Of a DNA stretch of 64,000 nt, positions 39,631 to 51,700 are shown in pieces (position 1 is the first letter of the stretch; the number at the start of each line of letters is the position of its first letter). The translations under genes and the position numbers were made by a program. Location: the NCBI GenBank assembly GCA_002914845.1, contig JXTC01000149.1, forward strand, positions 390,238-454,237, given 5' to 3'. Under the pieces are notes generated by a model, which saw only the letters and a program-made list of their open reading frames with translations, had not been told where the DNA came from and searched no databases. This DNA is from Trema orientale (taxonomy: Eukaryota > Streptophyta > Magnoliopsida > Rosales > Cannabaceae).

Positions 39631-41979
39631 TAGACTAGCAGAATAGTAGCACTGTAACACCAAAAGTAGTGCCACACCGTCAACTCTTGGGAAGTTTTGG
39701 CACTGTAGTAAAAAGTGGCGCCACAACATCACCTCCTGCATCCTAAGTCTATAATAGACCGCCAATATTAACTTTTTGATGATCCGAGGATCCAGATTCG
39801 GCCTGTCTTAACTTTATAAGAGTTATCTCTTTAAAACCCTATCTTTAGAGTTGAAAGAGACATCTTGGGATAGAGAGAAAGAGAGGGAGACAGCCATGGA
39901 AGGAGAAGAAGAAGAGGAAAAATAAGATGAAGATATGCTCCAATCCTCAATTAATTGATTTCCTCTACAACATCAACACTATCTTTGTTCATCCCATCTT
40001 TTCTTTCTTTTCTTGTAAGTTTTTCGATACATTTTTCATATTTGGAGAGTAGTATAGTTAAGAGCAAATCCTAGAGAGGATTCAAGGGAGCAAGAACCAA
40101 GCTTGGAGGAGGAGCTTGACAACCTCCATGAACACCTTCAAGCTTTTCTAAGGGAGAATTCTATAACTTTTCTCTCTTTGATTTTATATTTTTTGAATTC
40201 ATTGGATTATAATGTCCCTGTTTTCAAATTATATTATGAACTAAATATTTCTTGTCTAGTTTTATTATATGAACCAACCTAGTAACTTGTGTTTATTTAT
40301 TTATCTCCTCTTTCATCAATCAAATCCATTGTTGAGTTATTTATTTTACTTTATGCTTATTACTTCTATTTAATTGATCACTAAATAGATTGTTGAGTGA
40401 AATTTCTATGAACTTGGAAGAGGGAATTGAAATTTAGACTTAGGTAAAATAACATTAGATTACTTAGTCTGAAGTAAGTTTGTATAGGATAGCAATATAT
40501 CTATGTGACTTGTTCAACCACTTTTGAGATCTTAATCTTAATATACATAGTTCAATTCATGTTAGGAGTAATGTGTTATCTTGTCTAGGTAGATCCAATT
40601 TGCACTTGTACAAGGCTCCTTGGTTACATTAGATTCTTGGTTGACAACTCTAGTGGATTAATTAATTTAAGAGGAAAATTGAGAAATTGTATATTTAAAG
40701 GATGGTTGGGGGATTAGTAAACCTAGACATTTTTCTTATTGCTTGCTTTCACTTATTTTGTATGATAGTTTAGTTTTCTTTATTTTCTTTCTGTACAATC
40801 AAATCACATTTATTTGGATAAAGTTAGGATTGACTAATTATAATACTTAGCTTAGACTTAGTAATCAATACTCGTGGGTTTGACACTCTAACTCCTAAAT
40901 CTATATTACTTGTGACTGTGTGCACTTGTATGGGAGTGTATAAATTTTTAGTTGCACATTCCAACCAATATAGACTAAGGGAGAATGATATGTTAATGTA
41001 TCCAATAGGATGCTCCAAGTGAATAGGAGCTTGCCAAGTAATGGTATCAATAAGTTTGATCTTTGATTCCACTAAATTATATTAAACACATAATTCATTA
41101 TAGCTAATATGTGACTTGGGGTATTAATCACAAAAATTAGATTAACCCTTAAACATTAAGTCTCCTGTGCTATAGTTAATGTGACCATTCACTAGAGTTC
41201 ACTATGTTGAATCTTCTTCCTTCGTATTTGACCACTAGAGGAACACATTGATTGCATCTTTAAACATTTTTATGGCATATATATTGGGGGTAGATCTTTT
41301 TTTGAAAATGATTAGCTAGGAGAAGAAGAATCTTGACTAGAAAAAGTGCTTCCAAGTAAAGAATGGAATGTTTATAATAGAGTTTCTGCAAAAGATAAAA
41401 CTTGTTTTTCCAAACTTTGTACATTTGTAGAACTTTATTTGTTAAATAAAAGATTGCTAATTATAGCATCTTTCGCTTTCTTTACAATGTCACGTGAAAT
41501 AAAGACGTGAAAAATTGAATAAGCCAATATGAAAGCATGATATATTATTGTGAAACAACCTGTATTATTTTTCTTGGGATATGAAAAAGGCAATAACTAC
41601 AAAAAGAATTACGCCTAAAATAATAAAAATAATTTCATATTTTAATAGAAATTAATTTTTCTAAGGAATGACGTTATGCCATGGAACAATATGTCCAATA
41701 ATAAACATATGAGAGTTAAAAATGAACATATGTCCAACGTATTTTATTGAGCTGACATACCTCATGGAACAAGTATAGCAAATGGCATAAATGTACAATA
41801 TAATGCCAACAATGTGAAAAGAATGCAAATGTATGAGAAAGCATAATATTGTAACTTTAACAAGAAAATGGTAAATTTCTAAAATAGATAAGACTATGCC
41901 ATTTTCAATGTTAAGATAATATTAGGCTCAAGAATATGAAAAATTATTGAAATTGAGCAATATATGATAAAGAGCAGGG

Positions 41980-42293
41980 ATAAATGACACATGAGTATAG
42001 CCATTGTAAAAAGTGAGCACAAACAACGTGTGATGAAAAATGAGAATAAGTGACATGTAAGTGTGTCCGCTGTAAAATATAAGCACAAATAATGTGTGAA
42101 AAATGAGAATAAATGACACGTAAGTATAGCCGCCGTAGAAGGTCACAAACGAGGTATAATGAAAAATGAGAATAAACAATACGTCAGTGTAGCCGCTGTA
42201 GAAGATAAGCATAAATGACGTGTGAAAAGTGAGAATAAATAACTTGTGAGTGTGCCGCCGTAGAAGGTGAGCACAAATGATGTATGAAAAATG
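41980..42293. repeat. Tandem repeat, about 62-66 bp, five diverged copies
   Basis: Each copy contains 'gtgagcacaaatgatgtgtgaaaaatgagaataaatgac' variants followed by 'gtgtagccgccgtagaag' variants. The copies are clearly diverged, so this is an old array, probably in the U3 of the long LTR. Confidence 0.75.
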
Positions 42294-42294
42294 A

Positions 42295-42560
42295 GTCCAG
42301 AATTTGTCAACTTACGCCCATTCGTGAAGGAATAACCATCTTCAGATATGGGGAAGAGCATCTGGCCTCATTTAGATAATGTAAGTGCGGAACTTATACA
42401 CTCGCGCCCATTCGTAAAGGAATAACCATCTTCAGATATGGGGAACGAGCATACGACCTCATTTAGAGTATATAAGTGCGGAACTTATACACTCGGACCC
42501 ATTCATGAAGGATAACCATCTTCATATATGGGGGACGAACGTCCGACCTCATTTAGAAGA
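42295..42560. repeat. Tandem repeat, about 85-90 bp, three copies
   Basis: Three copies of a unit containing 'cccattcgtgaaggaataaccatcttcagatatgggga' variants, 'gacctcatttaga' and 'aagtgcggaacttatacactcg'. They are more alike than the neighbouring 62-66 bp array, so they were probably amplified later. Confidence 0.85.
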
Positions 42561-42729
42561 AGTCATGATATCAATAGTTTTGGCCTAGTACATGACACTC
42601 TCATCTTGTCTTATTGCATTACCTTGTTCTAATTGGATCATATGACAAGGATTAAAAATTTTATTCAGAAGGTTGAAATCAACCATTTACTAGTTTCAAA
42701 GATACTGCACATATAACAGTCCCCAGATT

Positions 42730-43278
42730 GGGTTATATGCATTAGTTTTGGAGTCGGAGATAGAAAAATTATTTTTACGAGAAAACAGTTTCTCGTTCCT
42801 TAGCTAGCCTTTTATTGACCTCATTTGTGATTTGGAAATGAGTTCACATCGGCATTTTGTTGTTAACTTTCATGGATTATTTCACCTCTCTTGGCCTTAT
42901 AGTGGTAGTGCTTTTGAATGGCATAATAATCAGGTGTAGCTGGCATACCTTTCTATGAAATAAACATAATTTAGGGTTCCTTGGCTCTTTTGGTGTTAGA
43001 GATACTATATTTGGCGAGCATCGCATTTCTCCATCTTTTATCCAAGCTTATGTTAAGATAGCAATCTGTATAGGTATCAAAGGTATTTCAAGGTGAGTTG
43101 GCCAATTTATTTTGTCCTATTGAGGTTGTCCAACTAGGGCAACATCTCTCTTTCATAGATTTTCGTTTAAATTGCACCAAATTCGAGAATTAACACCAGA
43201 TCTCCATGACTATTGAGATTTTCCTGATTTTGCATCATTAATGTGATTCAAATTTGAATATCTGTTATTAAAAATATA
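42730..43278. other. Unclassified intergenic DNA
   Basis: About 550 bases with no open frame of note and no recognised domain. If the neighbouring piece is a 3' LTR, this could be decayed internal sequence of that element. Confidence 0.3.
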
Positions 43279-43286
43279 CCTGAATC

Positions 43287-43669
43287 TAGGGGTGGCAGTA
43301 TAGGTCATGACACGATAACACGACTCGAAACCCGCACGATTAGCTGAACCTGCTTGACACGAAATTGACTCGAATTGACACGATTAAGTAATTTTTTAAT
43401 AAATTATATTAAATAATTATTTTCAAAAAAATATTTTTTTCATGAATTTCTTGTAAATAAAATAAAAAACATAAAGCTAATGAACTAATTTATCTTACTA
43501 TAGTAAAACTTAATTAAAAAAATCGAGTAAACTAACAATTATACTATTTATATACGTTTTGACCTATCAATCTACATGTCGTTTTCATTAAATAGGTGCA
43601 CGTAGGTTAACCTGTTAACGACACGATTTAATTAGGTTAAACACGATACGACACAGATTGCCACCCCTA
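43287..43669. mobile_element. hAT-type MITE with perfect 8-bp duplication
   Basis: A 383-bp element with termini TAGGGGTGGCA and TGCCACCCCTA, a perfect 11-bp inverted repeat. It is flanked on both sides by CCTGAATC (43279-43286 and 43670-43677). An 8-bp target duplication and GGGGTGGCA-type ends fit hAT-derived MITEs. The interior has CACGATAACACGACTCG-like repeats near the ends and no coding capacity. The intact duplication suggests a fairly recent insertion. Confidence 0.92.
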
Positions 43670-43677
43670 CCTGAATC

Positions 43678-44361
43678 TCTCAGCCTTTAAATAAAAAGAG
43701 GTCAGAAAAAAGGATCTAAATTTCAGAATATATTATTTTACTCCAGTACTCTCTGCTAATAATATTGACTATCGTAGATGTATGCTTTTGTTTTTAAGCT
43801 GAACTATTCTAAAATTTGTATAGTTTATACTCATTTTTGTGGTTTTCCAAGTCTATATTCTTTATCCCATTGTTGAACCATTTTTTAGCATCAACAACAA
43901 CAAATAGAACAATTGATCTAAGTCATGTTTATTCCCATTATTTTCATTGCAGCGAGATCTGTCGTTCAATTTTGTTGTGCTATTATGCACTTAAAAGTGA
44001 ACAACTCACCACCCAAGTTGAATCCCAACTTAAATTTACTTCTTTTGGAAAGATATTACTAAGAAGTGCTAAATTGCTCATTTTTAAGTGGATAAGAAAG
44101 CAAATGACAACAAAATCTCCCTCCCCCGTTCCGGCCCCAAAAGGTGTGTCCCATTGCATGGGTAAATCTCCTATACAGATGGACGGTTGTGATTTTAGTA
44201 CATCAGATCCGTTGACTTTTAAATCTCTGACTACCAAGCGCATAGACTCTCCGTTGTTTTCTAGACTCTCACGCTCTCTCGCTCCGCGATTGAAGTTGAG
44301 CGAATCAAAACCATTTTAGTAGTCCCGGACTCCTGAGCTGACCGGACCACAACAACAATCC
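43678..44361. promoter_or_regulatory. Upstream region of the DNAJC25-like gene
   Basis: Between the hAT MITE and the J-protein start codon. Presumably holds the promoter and 5' UTR. Sequence becomes more GC-rich from about 44110, as expected near the transcript start. No clear TATA box could be assigned. Open frames on both strands here show no domain. Confidence 0.4.
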
Positions 44362-47300
44362 ATGGCGCCACCGGCTGCGATTCGGTGGTTTGCACTCGTA
44401 TCAACTCTCATGCTCTCTCTTCTCATCTCTCCTTCAATGGCCATCTACTGCGACGAAGATGATTGCTACGATCTCCTAGGGTCAGCTCCTCGATATTCGT
44501 CTTCTTCTTCCCGATTTACCCTTCTCTGTATTCCATATTTACTTCGTTCCTCTTCCCTGCATTTTTTAGGGTCACGCAGAGTGCGAACGCTTCCGAGATC
44601 AAGAAAGCTTACTATAAGCTCTCCTTAAAATAGTGAGTCTGTTTTCTTTTTCTTTTTTTTTTAATTTAAATTTCTCGTATCCCATCTTAATTGAATCCAA
44701 AAATGTTCATTATTTTGTGATTTGGGTGTTGAATTCAGTCACCCGGACAAAAACCCGGATCCGGAATCGAGGAAGCTGTTTGTCAAAATTGCCAATGCTT
44801 ACGAGGTAATTTTTAAATTCGAGTGCAAAGTTTAATTATGTGAAAAATACGTGACTTAATTTTGAAACGGATTCGGATTTTGTTATCTTTTTATTTTTTT
44901 AAATTTTTTGGCTGAACATTGGAACATTTTTTTTGTTTTTTTGCCACATTGTAGATTTTGAAGGATGAGGCCACGAGGGAGCAGTATGATTATGCAATTG
45001 CACACCCAGAGGAGGTAAGATTGTGATATTAGTGTCAATTTCAAGTATGATCACCAAATTAAATTGAATTGGATTCACCGAATTAAAATTCGCAATCAGC
45101 CATAAAGCAACGATAAAGACACAAGAATTTTAAAGTTGGTTTGGCCTAGCCTACATCAAGGGACCAAGTCTGGAGTTATTTATAAGTTACAACTGAAACA
45201 ACTAATGGTTTGGACTCGAGGAAACCAATTACAACCCAAATGCCATAAGATGCCGAGTACAAAAGTCTAACAAATTAAATACATTTGTAGACTACCAATA
45301 CTAGGCAGCTTCCGTGATTCTAGTTGTTTTATGTTTACCATTCTAGATTTAGTAAAAGCAAGACTTTGATTTCTGGAGTTAAAAAGTAGTTCTTATTAGT
45401 GAGTCTGCTCTTTTCCACTTGGAGTGGTCTACCTGATCGTGATTTCTCTGATACTCTTTTCTGTGCTTTCGTGTACATAGGTTCACAGCTCCTTACTTTT
45501 ATGCCGCATTTTATTGAACTCTATAGCTATGAAGTGGATATTATACTTTGTATGTGTTTGTTATTAGTGCAGTATGGTTGATCTAGAACCCAACCTCGTT
45601 TGTCAGTTTCCAATGTAGTGGACCAGTTTTCGCCTAATAGTTTGGGTTATTGTTCTGGGCCATCCAATTCTGAGACTGCATCTAAGAGTTCTATTCTGGT
45701 TTTCTAAGATGTTTGTTCATTACCTTTGTCCATTTGCATCTCCATATATGTCTTTCTTGCGAATTCTGTCCCTTGTTAAGTTGTGCATATATGTCTCATT
45801 GATAATTTATGCCGTTCGATTGAAATGCAGTAACTTGGATTGCCAATAAATGGAATTGCAGATTATTTGAGCTTCCTATAACAAATACTAAAACTGAAAA
45901 TTCTTTTTCCTTCTTAGGTATTTTACAACACAGCTCGATACTATCATGCATATTATGGTCACAAGACGGTGAGAAATTTTATGTTGTTTTTATTTAGTTT
46001 GTTTCAGTTTCATTTAATTTGTTTCTAAAATGGTCTGCCTGTCTGCCTTCCAGGATCCTCGTGCTGTCCTTATTGGCCTTCTTCTGGTTCTTTCAGGATT
46101 TCAATACCTGAACCAGTGGACAAGGTATAATCAGGTATCGTGTTATAGAGACGTCATGTAATGAACTTTGATACTATACTATTTGATATATTATCGAATT
46201 CTATGGCAATGCTTCTTCTGGTATACCTTAGAAGAAAAATATACTTCTTGCTCTTGGAATGAAAATTTCAATACTTGGTGGGATCTTCTTATGCAGATTA
46301 TTCATTTTATGACACCGAAACGTAGCAAAGATTCTCAGGTTTCCTTTTCTGTGTTACTTCTAACTTCTGATGTTTCTTGTCATTCTAGGCTATAGATATG
46401 GTCAAGAAGACACCTGCTTACAAAAATAGACTACAGGCTTTGAAACTTGAGCGCAGTGGAGGAACTACAAATAAAAAGAAGAGTAACAAGCAGATGGACA
46501 AGTATGAGTATAGCTTGATTCAACTTAGAAATTGCAGTGTGTGATAATCATTTTTAAAATTGACAATCTGTTGATTTAAGACTAAGAGTTATTATTCAAT
46601 TTAGATATTTCATCATGGTCATGATTTTAGTAAGTTGATGGTCTTGATGATATGTTTATCTAATGTTGGCATCCTTACCTTTCAAATTCTTCTGTCTTTT
46701 TTTTATTTTTCAATTACTAATTAACGACATTATATCTGTCTTTTGTGTGATTTTTATCGTTAATAATTAATTAAACCAAGGTGAACCATGTATTTTATGG
46801 CAGGAAAAAGGAGGAAGATCTAAGCAAAGAACTTGACCTGCAGATAAAGGGTGCTGAGAAACCTTCTGTCTGGGAACTTCTTGGAGTCCGCTTTCTACTC
46901 CTTCCTTACACCATCTCCAAAGTTAGATTTCTTTTGTTTGGATGTTGTTCAGGAACTCCTGCAACTTACTAAATAGTCAAAATGCTGGAGTTACGATTAA
47001 TTTTTTGACCTATTTTGTCTGTTGCCTTTTTATTTCCGAAGTAATGTTTGACTTCGATGATTTTGGGATCATCATCACAAGACTTATACTTTCTATTTTC
47101 TTGGTCCATCCAGCTATTACTGTGGTTTGGCCACTGGTTTTGGAGATACAAGGTGAAACAAGCTCCATATTCTTGGGAGGATGCTTCTTACCTGACACAA
47201 AGAGCCCTTAGAGTGCCTCCTGATGCATGGAGAAATATTGGTGAGTAAACTTTGAATTTCTGTTATTTTCCTTCTTTTACGACGAACAAGGGAACTTGGT

Positions 47301-47709
47301 TTGAAAGCTAAAAGTAACTTGTTGACTAGAGTGACAGCTAAACAATGCCACAAAAGTTACGCATAGGTCTCACGTCTTTATTAGTATGTGGTATATTGCT
47401 TAAGTATCATAGTGCCCCTTTAGTGTTTTTCAATATCATAGTGCCCCTTTAGTGTTTTTCGATTAAGGTGGGCCTACATCTCCCAAAATAAGGACCATTA
47501 TCTTCTTGTTTTATTATGTTACGTATTATATCTCTGCTGGTATGGTATACAGATGCTTCGTACAGTTGTCTTTTAGTAAATTAACCATTATTTTTGGTTT
47601 TACAGAGGAGCCGAGAAAGGAAGATCTTCTACGGAGGCGTTTATGGGAAAAATCAAACTTAGAAAGCTACTTGGCAGAGATGCGGAAAGAGTCCAAGCGC
47701 AGAAGATGA
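44362..47709 (+). CDS. DNAJC25-type ER membrane J-domain protein
   Basis: A Hsp40 co-chaperone of the DNAJC25 family, expected to recruit Hsp70 (BiP) at the endoplasmic reticulum membrane. Ten exons: 44362-44480, 44570-44632, 44739-44805, 44955-45014, 45918-45968, 46054-46134, 46389-46501, 46804-46921, 47114-47240 and 47606-47709. All phases agree and give 300 residues. Residues 1-27 are a hydrophobic signal-like segment ending SMA. The J domain follows (about 34-95): CYDLLG, then helix II, then the HPD motif at 62-64 (KYHPDKNPDPES), then YEILKDEATREQYDY. A membrane segment lies at about 124-140 (AVLIGLLLVLSGFQYL) and a second hydrophobic stretch at 210-232. The C-terminus is basic and charged (ESKRRR). 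This order matches animal DNAJC25. No breaks were seen. The gene is on the same strand as TDP1 downstream. Confidence 0.92.
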
Positions 47710-48739
47710 TAGCAAATTTTGTTGCCTTGCTATCTATCCTTAACCTCTTTTTAGTTATTCTTTGGCCAAAGTAAAAGCATATAAGGGAAGAGTTAGCCCA
47801 TATATCAAGATAGGTGAGCTTTGGTGTCGGTTTATACGAAGAAGAGTAGGATTTTGTTGCCGACTAGAATTTGTTAAATTTGCCAAATTGTATTGTTATA
47901 AACAAACCCCTCAGCCAATGTCCCAGCTTGAGGCTCATAAAGATGTTACTTGATTTGTGTAAACGTTTAACGGGCATAGCTAATAATTCGTTATATATTG
48001 CGTAGTAAGTAGCCATTTAAATTATTTGCTGGGTTTGTTTTGGGATCACTTTGTTGGATTGAAGTTAAAATTTAACTGGTGCATTTTTTGTATTTTGATA
48101 TTTTATTCAATTTATATCTTGTATTTCGATTATTATCATCATTAATTCTTAAATTTAAAATCTGTTACAAATTTATATCGTGACATCAATTTAGAGCAGC
48201 AGTTAATTTATTGAGATATTTTATTAAACTTATTCTTAGATTAGTTTTTATATAGTTTATTTTTAATTTTTTAAATTATATTTTGGTAAATTAATTGATC
48301 TAAATCAGTGTCAAGTATAAATTTATAACAAATTTTAAATTTAAGAGTGAATGTTGATAATAATTAAAATATAAGGTATAATTTGGATAAAATATCAAAA
48401 TAAAAGGTATAAAAATGATAATATTTCTAAATTTTTTCTGCCGTACTTTATTCTTTATTTTTTCTATTTATTTTTTTAAGGTCAAAAGAAAGAACGAAAA
48501 GAAAAATTACTATTGTTACTATTATTATTTTTATTTTTTATATTTCCAAGTAAATACATGCTAAATCAATACCAAGCGTGTTAAAAATAAATAAAAATAA
48601 AAAAGCGGCAATCTCAGCTGACAGAGCAGTGGGCGCCGGGCGCCGAGTTGCCACAGTGCTATTCGTTTCTTCTTCATCAAAACTCCAAAATCTAGACCTT
48701 GAGTGGCTGTCTTCCCTTTTGGGACTCTGGAGTCCTGGC
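47710..48739. other. Intergenic DNA between the J-protein gene and TDP1
   Basis: About 1 kb. The first part is the J-protein 3' UTR, followed by very AT-rich sequence (48070-48550) without recognised elements. A more GC-rich stretch from about 48600 is the likely TDP1 5' UTR. In-frame ATG codons upstream of the chosen TDP1 start exist (for example 48578). Confidence 0.5.
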
Positions 48740-51700
48740 ATGGTCTCTGCTCTAAGCTCTCATGCAACCCTGAACTCACCCATGGCACAGCCTAAGGTTC
48801 CCTTTGTCACCCTCAACTTTTGGTGCTGTTTCAATATTTTTCTTTTATATTCTCTCAATTTTATTTTCCATGATTTTGTTCACTCTCTGTAGATCGGTTA
48901 TTTGATTCCTCTCAATGAAAAGTTAGAAGAAGACCCTTCAGTTCCTCAAATACCCGTCTTTTGGGGACTGAATTTCATCGGTAGGAACGGCGTTTCGGTG
49001 CAGGAGAAGAGACTCAGTCGCAAGCATTTAGCTCTTACTGCCTCTCCCAATGGTTCTGCGAATTTGGTCGTGGTAATTTAAGGCTCTTTACTGATTTTTA
49101 TTTAAGAGAAGCCTATTTTGGCATTTGTGTTTCTTTTTTTCTCGTTTGATTTTATTGGTTTGGTATTGTAGGAAGGAACCAACCCAGTTGTTATTAATTC
49201 TGGGAATATCAGGAAGAAGCTTTATTCTCGGGAAAATGGGAGTATTAGTAGTGGAGATGTTATTGAGTTGATTCCGGGGCATTACTTTTTCAAGTATGTG
49301 ACATTGAGTGGTTCAGATGATGGAAGAAAGGCTGGGGAAGGTGATGCATTGGGTCGAAAGAGGTTGCGACAAGCATCGGAGGCGAATGTCTCTGAGACGA
49401 ATTCAAAGGTAATACCTTTTGAATTTATGAAGTCTTTTATTTGGTATTTCTCTAATGGAACATGATTTGAATAGGTGGTAGAATTAGTTATTGTTGTTTT
49501 CCTGATAAAAGAAATAAAAAATGAATTTCAATTGAAAGTGATATGTCGTATGTTTTGGGACTGTAAAGATTCTTGAGGTGGAAAAGAAGGGAAGGGTGGA
49601 AGCAAGCAGTTTGGTGAGTGGGAATGCAGGGAGCTCATTGTCTAAAAGAGACAGTAATGAGGAAGCCATTCGGCATTTCCGTGTTTCTAATGATAAATTA
49701 CCACTGACCTTTCGGCTTTTGAGCGTACAAGGACTGCCTCAATGGGCAAATACCTCTTGTGTTTCTATTAAGGATGTGATTCAGGTTCAAATTCTACTCT
49801 CTTTCTCTCTTTTTTCTTTTTTCCCTTCTTCTTCAAGGAAATGCTACTTGCTCATTTTCTTATGTTCTAGTAGGTTTAAGTGCTTTCCAGGTTGTGTCCT
49901 AACATTTTTTGTGTTTTGTTGACTGGGTTAACTTGCACATATGCAGCATGTGCCGAATCAATATGAAAAATTCTCAAAATGGAATAGGTTATCACTTGAT
50001 TGATTGCCTTTTTTTGTTTTGATTTTAGTTTTGATTGCTAACTTTTGAATAGGGGGATATTCTCTTTGCTGTCCTTTCCAATTACATGGTAGACATTGAT
50101 TGGCTGCTGGCTGGTAAGTTTTGTTCTATTTCGTTGTGGCATATGCTCTGTAGAGTTCCTAGTTCACTTCTGTTTTCTTTCTTATACCATACTGGTGAAT
50201 CGCACCAATATAAACCTCTTTAAGCTAATGATAATGTTACTTCCCTCCAAACCCCAAAATACTATGTAGCATGTCCACTACTTGCGAAAATACCTCAGGT
50301 GCTGGTAGTTCATGGTGAGGGTGATGGTACACTGGATCATATGAAGGTTGGGTTTTTCCCTAGTTTATAGTTCAGTTCATCCATCCTTCAATTTTTTTTT
50401 TCGTCATAAAAAAAAGTCCTTTTAACTTATGATTCTCTTTTCAGAGAAACAAGCCTGCTAGTTGGGTTCTGCACAAACCGCCATTGCCCATTTCTTTTGG
50501 GACGCACCACTCAAAGGCCATGCTTCTTGTTTATCCTCAAGGAGTGAGAATTATTATACATACAGCAAACTTAATCTATGTTGATTGGAACAACAAATCT
50601 CAAGGTTTGTGGATGCAAGATTTCCCTTGGAAAGAACGAAACAAGCCAAGCAAAGGATGTGCGTTTGAAAATGATTTAATTGATTATCTCAGTGCACTGA
50701 AGGTTAATATACTAAGCTAGCTGGATAATGGAGTTTCGGAGATTAATTAGCTATTTTAATCCTGTTGTTTCATTAATTCCTCTAAGTGTGAGAAGACAAA
50801 CTTTGATCATTTTCTTAACTTTGGTATTATGTTATTCACATTAAAGCGCTGTATGAGAGTGGAATCAATAATTTATTGCCTGTATAAAATCTCTCTGCTT
50901 CTTCGACCACAATATAAATTAAAATGTAGCTCACCTGTGAGATATGTACTGACATTTCTTTTACTATTTGTTTTGAGAGTCATTCACCTTATTGATGCCA
51001 CTCCGGATCTGTACAATGAATTCTGTATTCTTTGTTCGATATTTACAGTGGCCTGAGTTCTCTGTTAATTTGCCAACTCTTGGAAGTTTCACAATCAATT
51101 CATCATTTTTCAAAAAGTTTGATTACCGTGATGCAGAGGTATGGTTTCCATCCCCTTCTTTTATGCATTATCTTCTGTCTAATGCTATTATTTAGGCCAT
51201 ATGAGAAATACCTGCCTAGCTTTCAGGTGAGGTTAATTGCATCTGTCCCTGGATATCACACGGGTGTAAATTTGAAAAAGTGGGGACACATGAAGTTGCG
51301 TGATGTACTCCAGGAATGTACTTTTGATCCAGAGTTTCAGAAATCTCCTCTTGTTTATCAGGTAGACAAACTATGCTACCTTTTATTAGTTGCTCAGATT
51401 GACTAATGCATCATTAATTTAATTATTATTGCTCTACCTTTTATTAGTTGCTCAGATTGACTACCGCATCATTAATTTAATTATTATTGCTTTAGACCTT
51501 TTCTTGATCTCTATGCATTTAATGAGATTGTGGAAGTGAATGTGCATTGGATGCGTGCTATACAAGGAGTTAGTAGCAATGATGCTAATAAAATGTGCTA
51601 CACAAGAGATTCTTTATTGTAATATTATTTTGTCCTTTTTACAGTTCTCCTCCCTGGGTTCTTTGGATGAGAAGTGGATGGCTGAACTTGCATCTTCAAT

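Larger units (their letters stand above)
33289..40970 (+). mobile_element. Solo Gypsy LTR (plus strand) split by an insertion
   Basis: The pieces 33289-33588 and 39631-40970 together form one LTR of the same family as the element inside it, in the opposite orientation. It starts (TA)TTAACTCCATAAAATTAGAG and ends GCACATTCCAACCAATA. Flanking 5-mers TAAAC and TAGAC differ at one base, as for an old target duplication. No internal region belongs to it, so it is a solo LTR left by LTR-LTR recombination. Confidence 0.75.
40971..42718 (-). mobile_element. Old Gypsy-like long-LTR remnant, piece 3 (U3 side)
   Basis: On the minus strand the segment would begin with TGTTATATGTGC at 42718, preceded by the purine tract AATCTGGGGAC (42719-42729) as at a Gypsy 3' LTR. 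Two tandem arrays lie just inside this end. With piece 1 this would make an LTR of about 3 kb. No coding sequence was recognised. The interpretation is inferential, because the low end of the LTR was not found. Confidence 0.4.

Noticed and set aside
41980-42560. CRISPR-like or regularly spaced repeats
   Set aside because: The units are contiguous tandem repeats without unique spacers, in a plant nuclear context.
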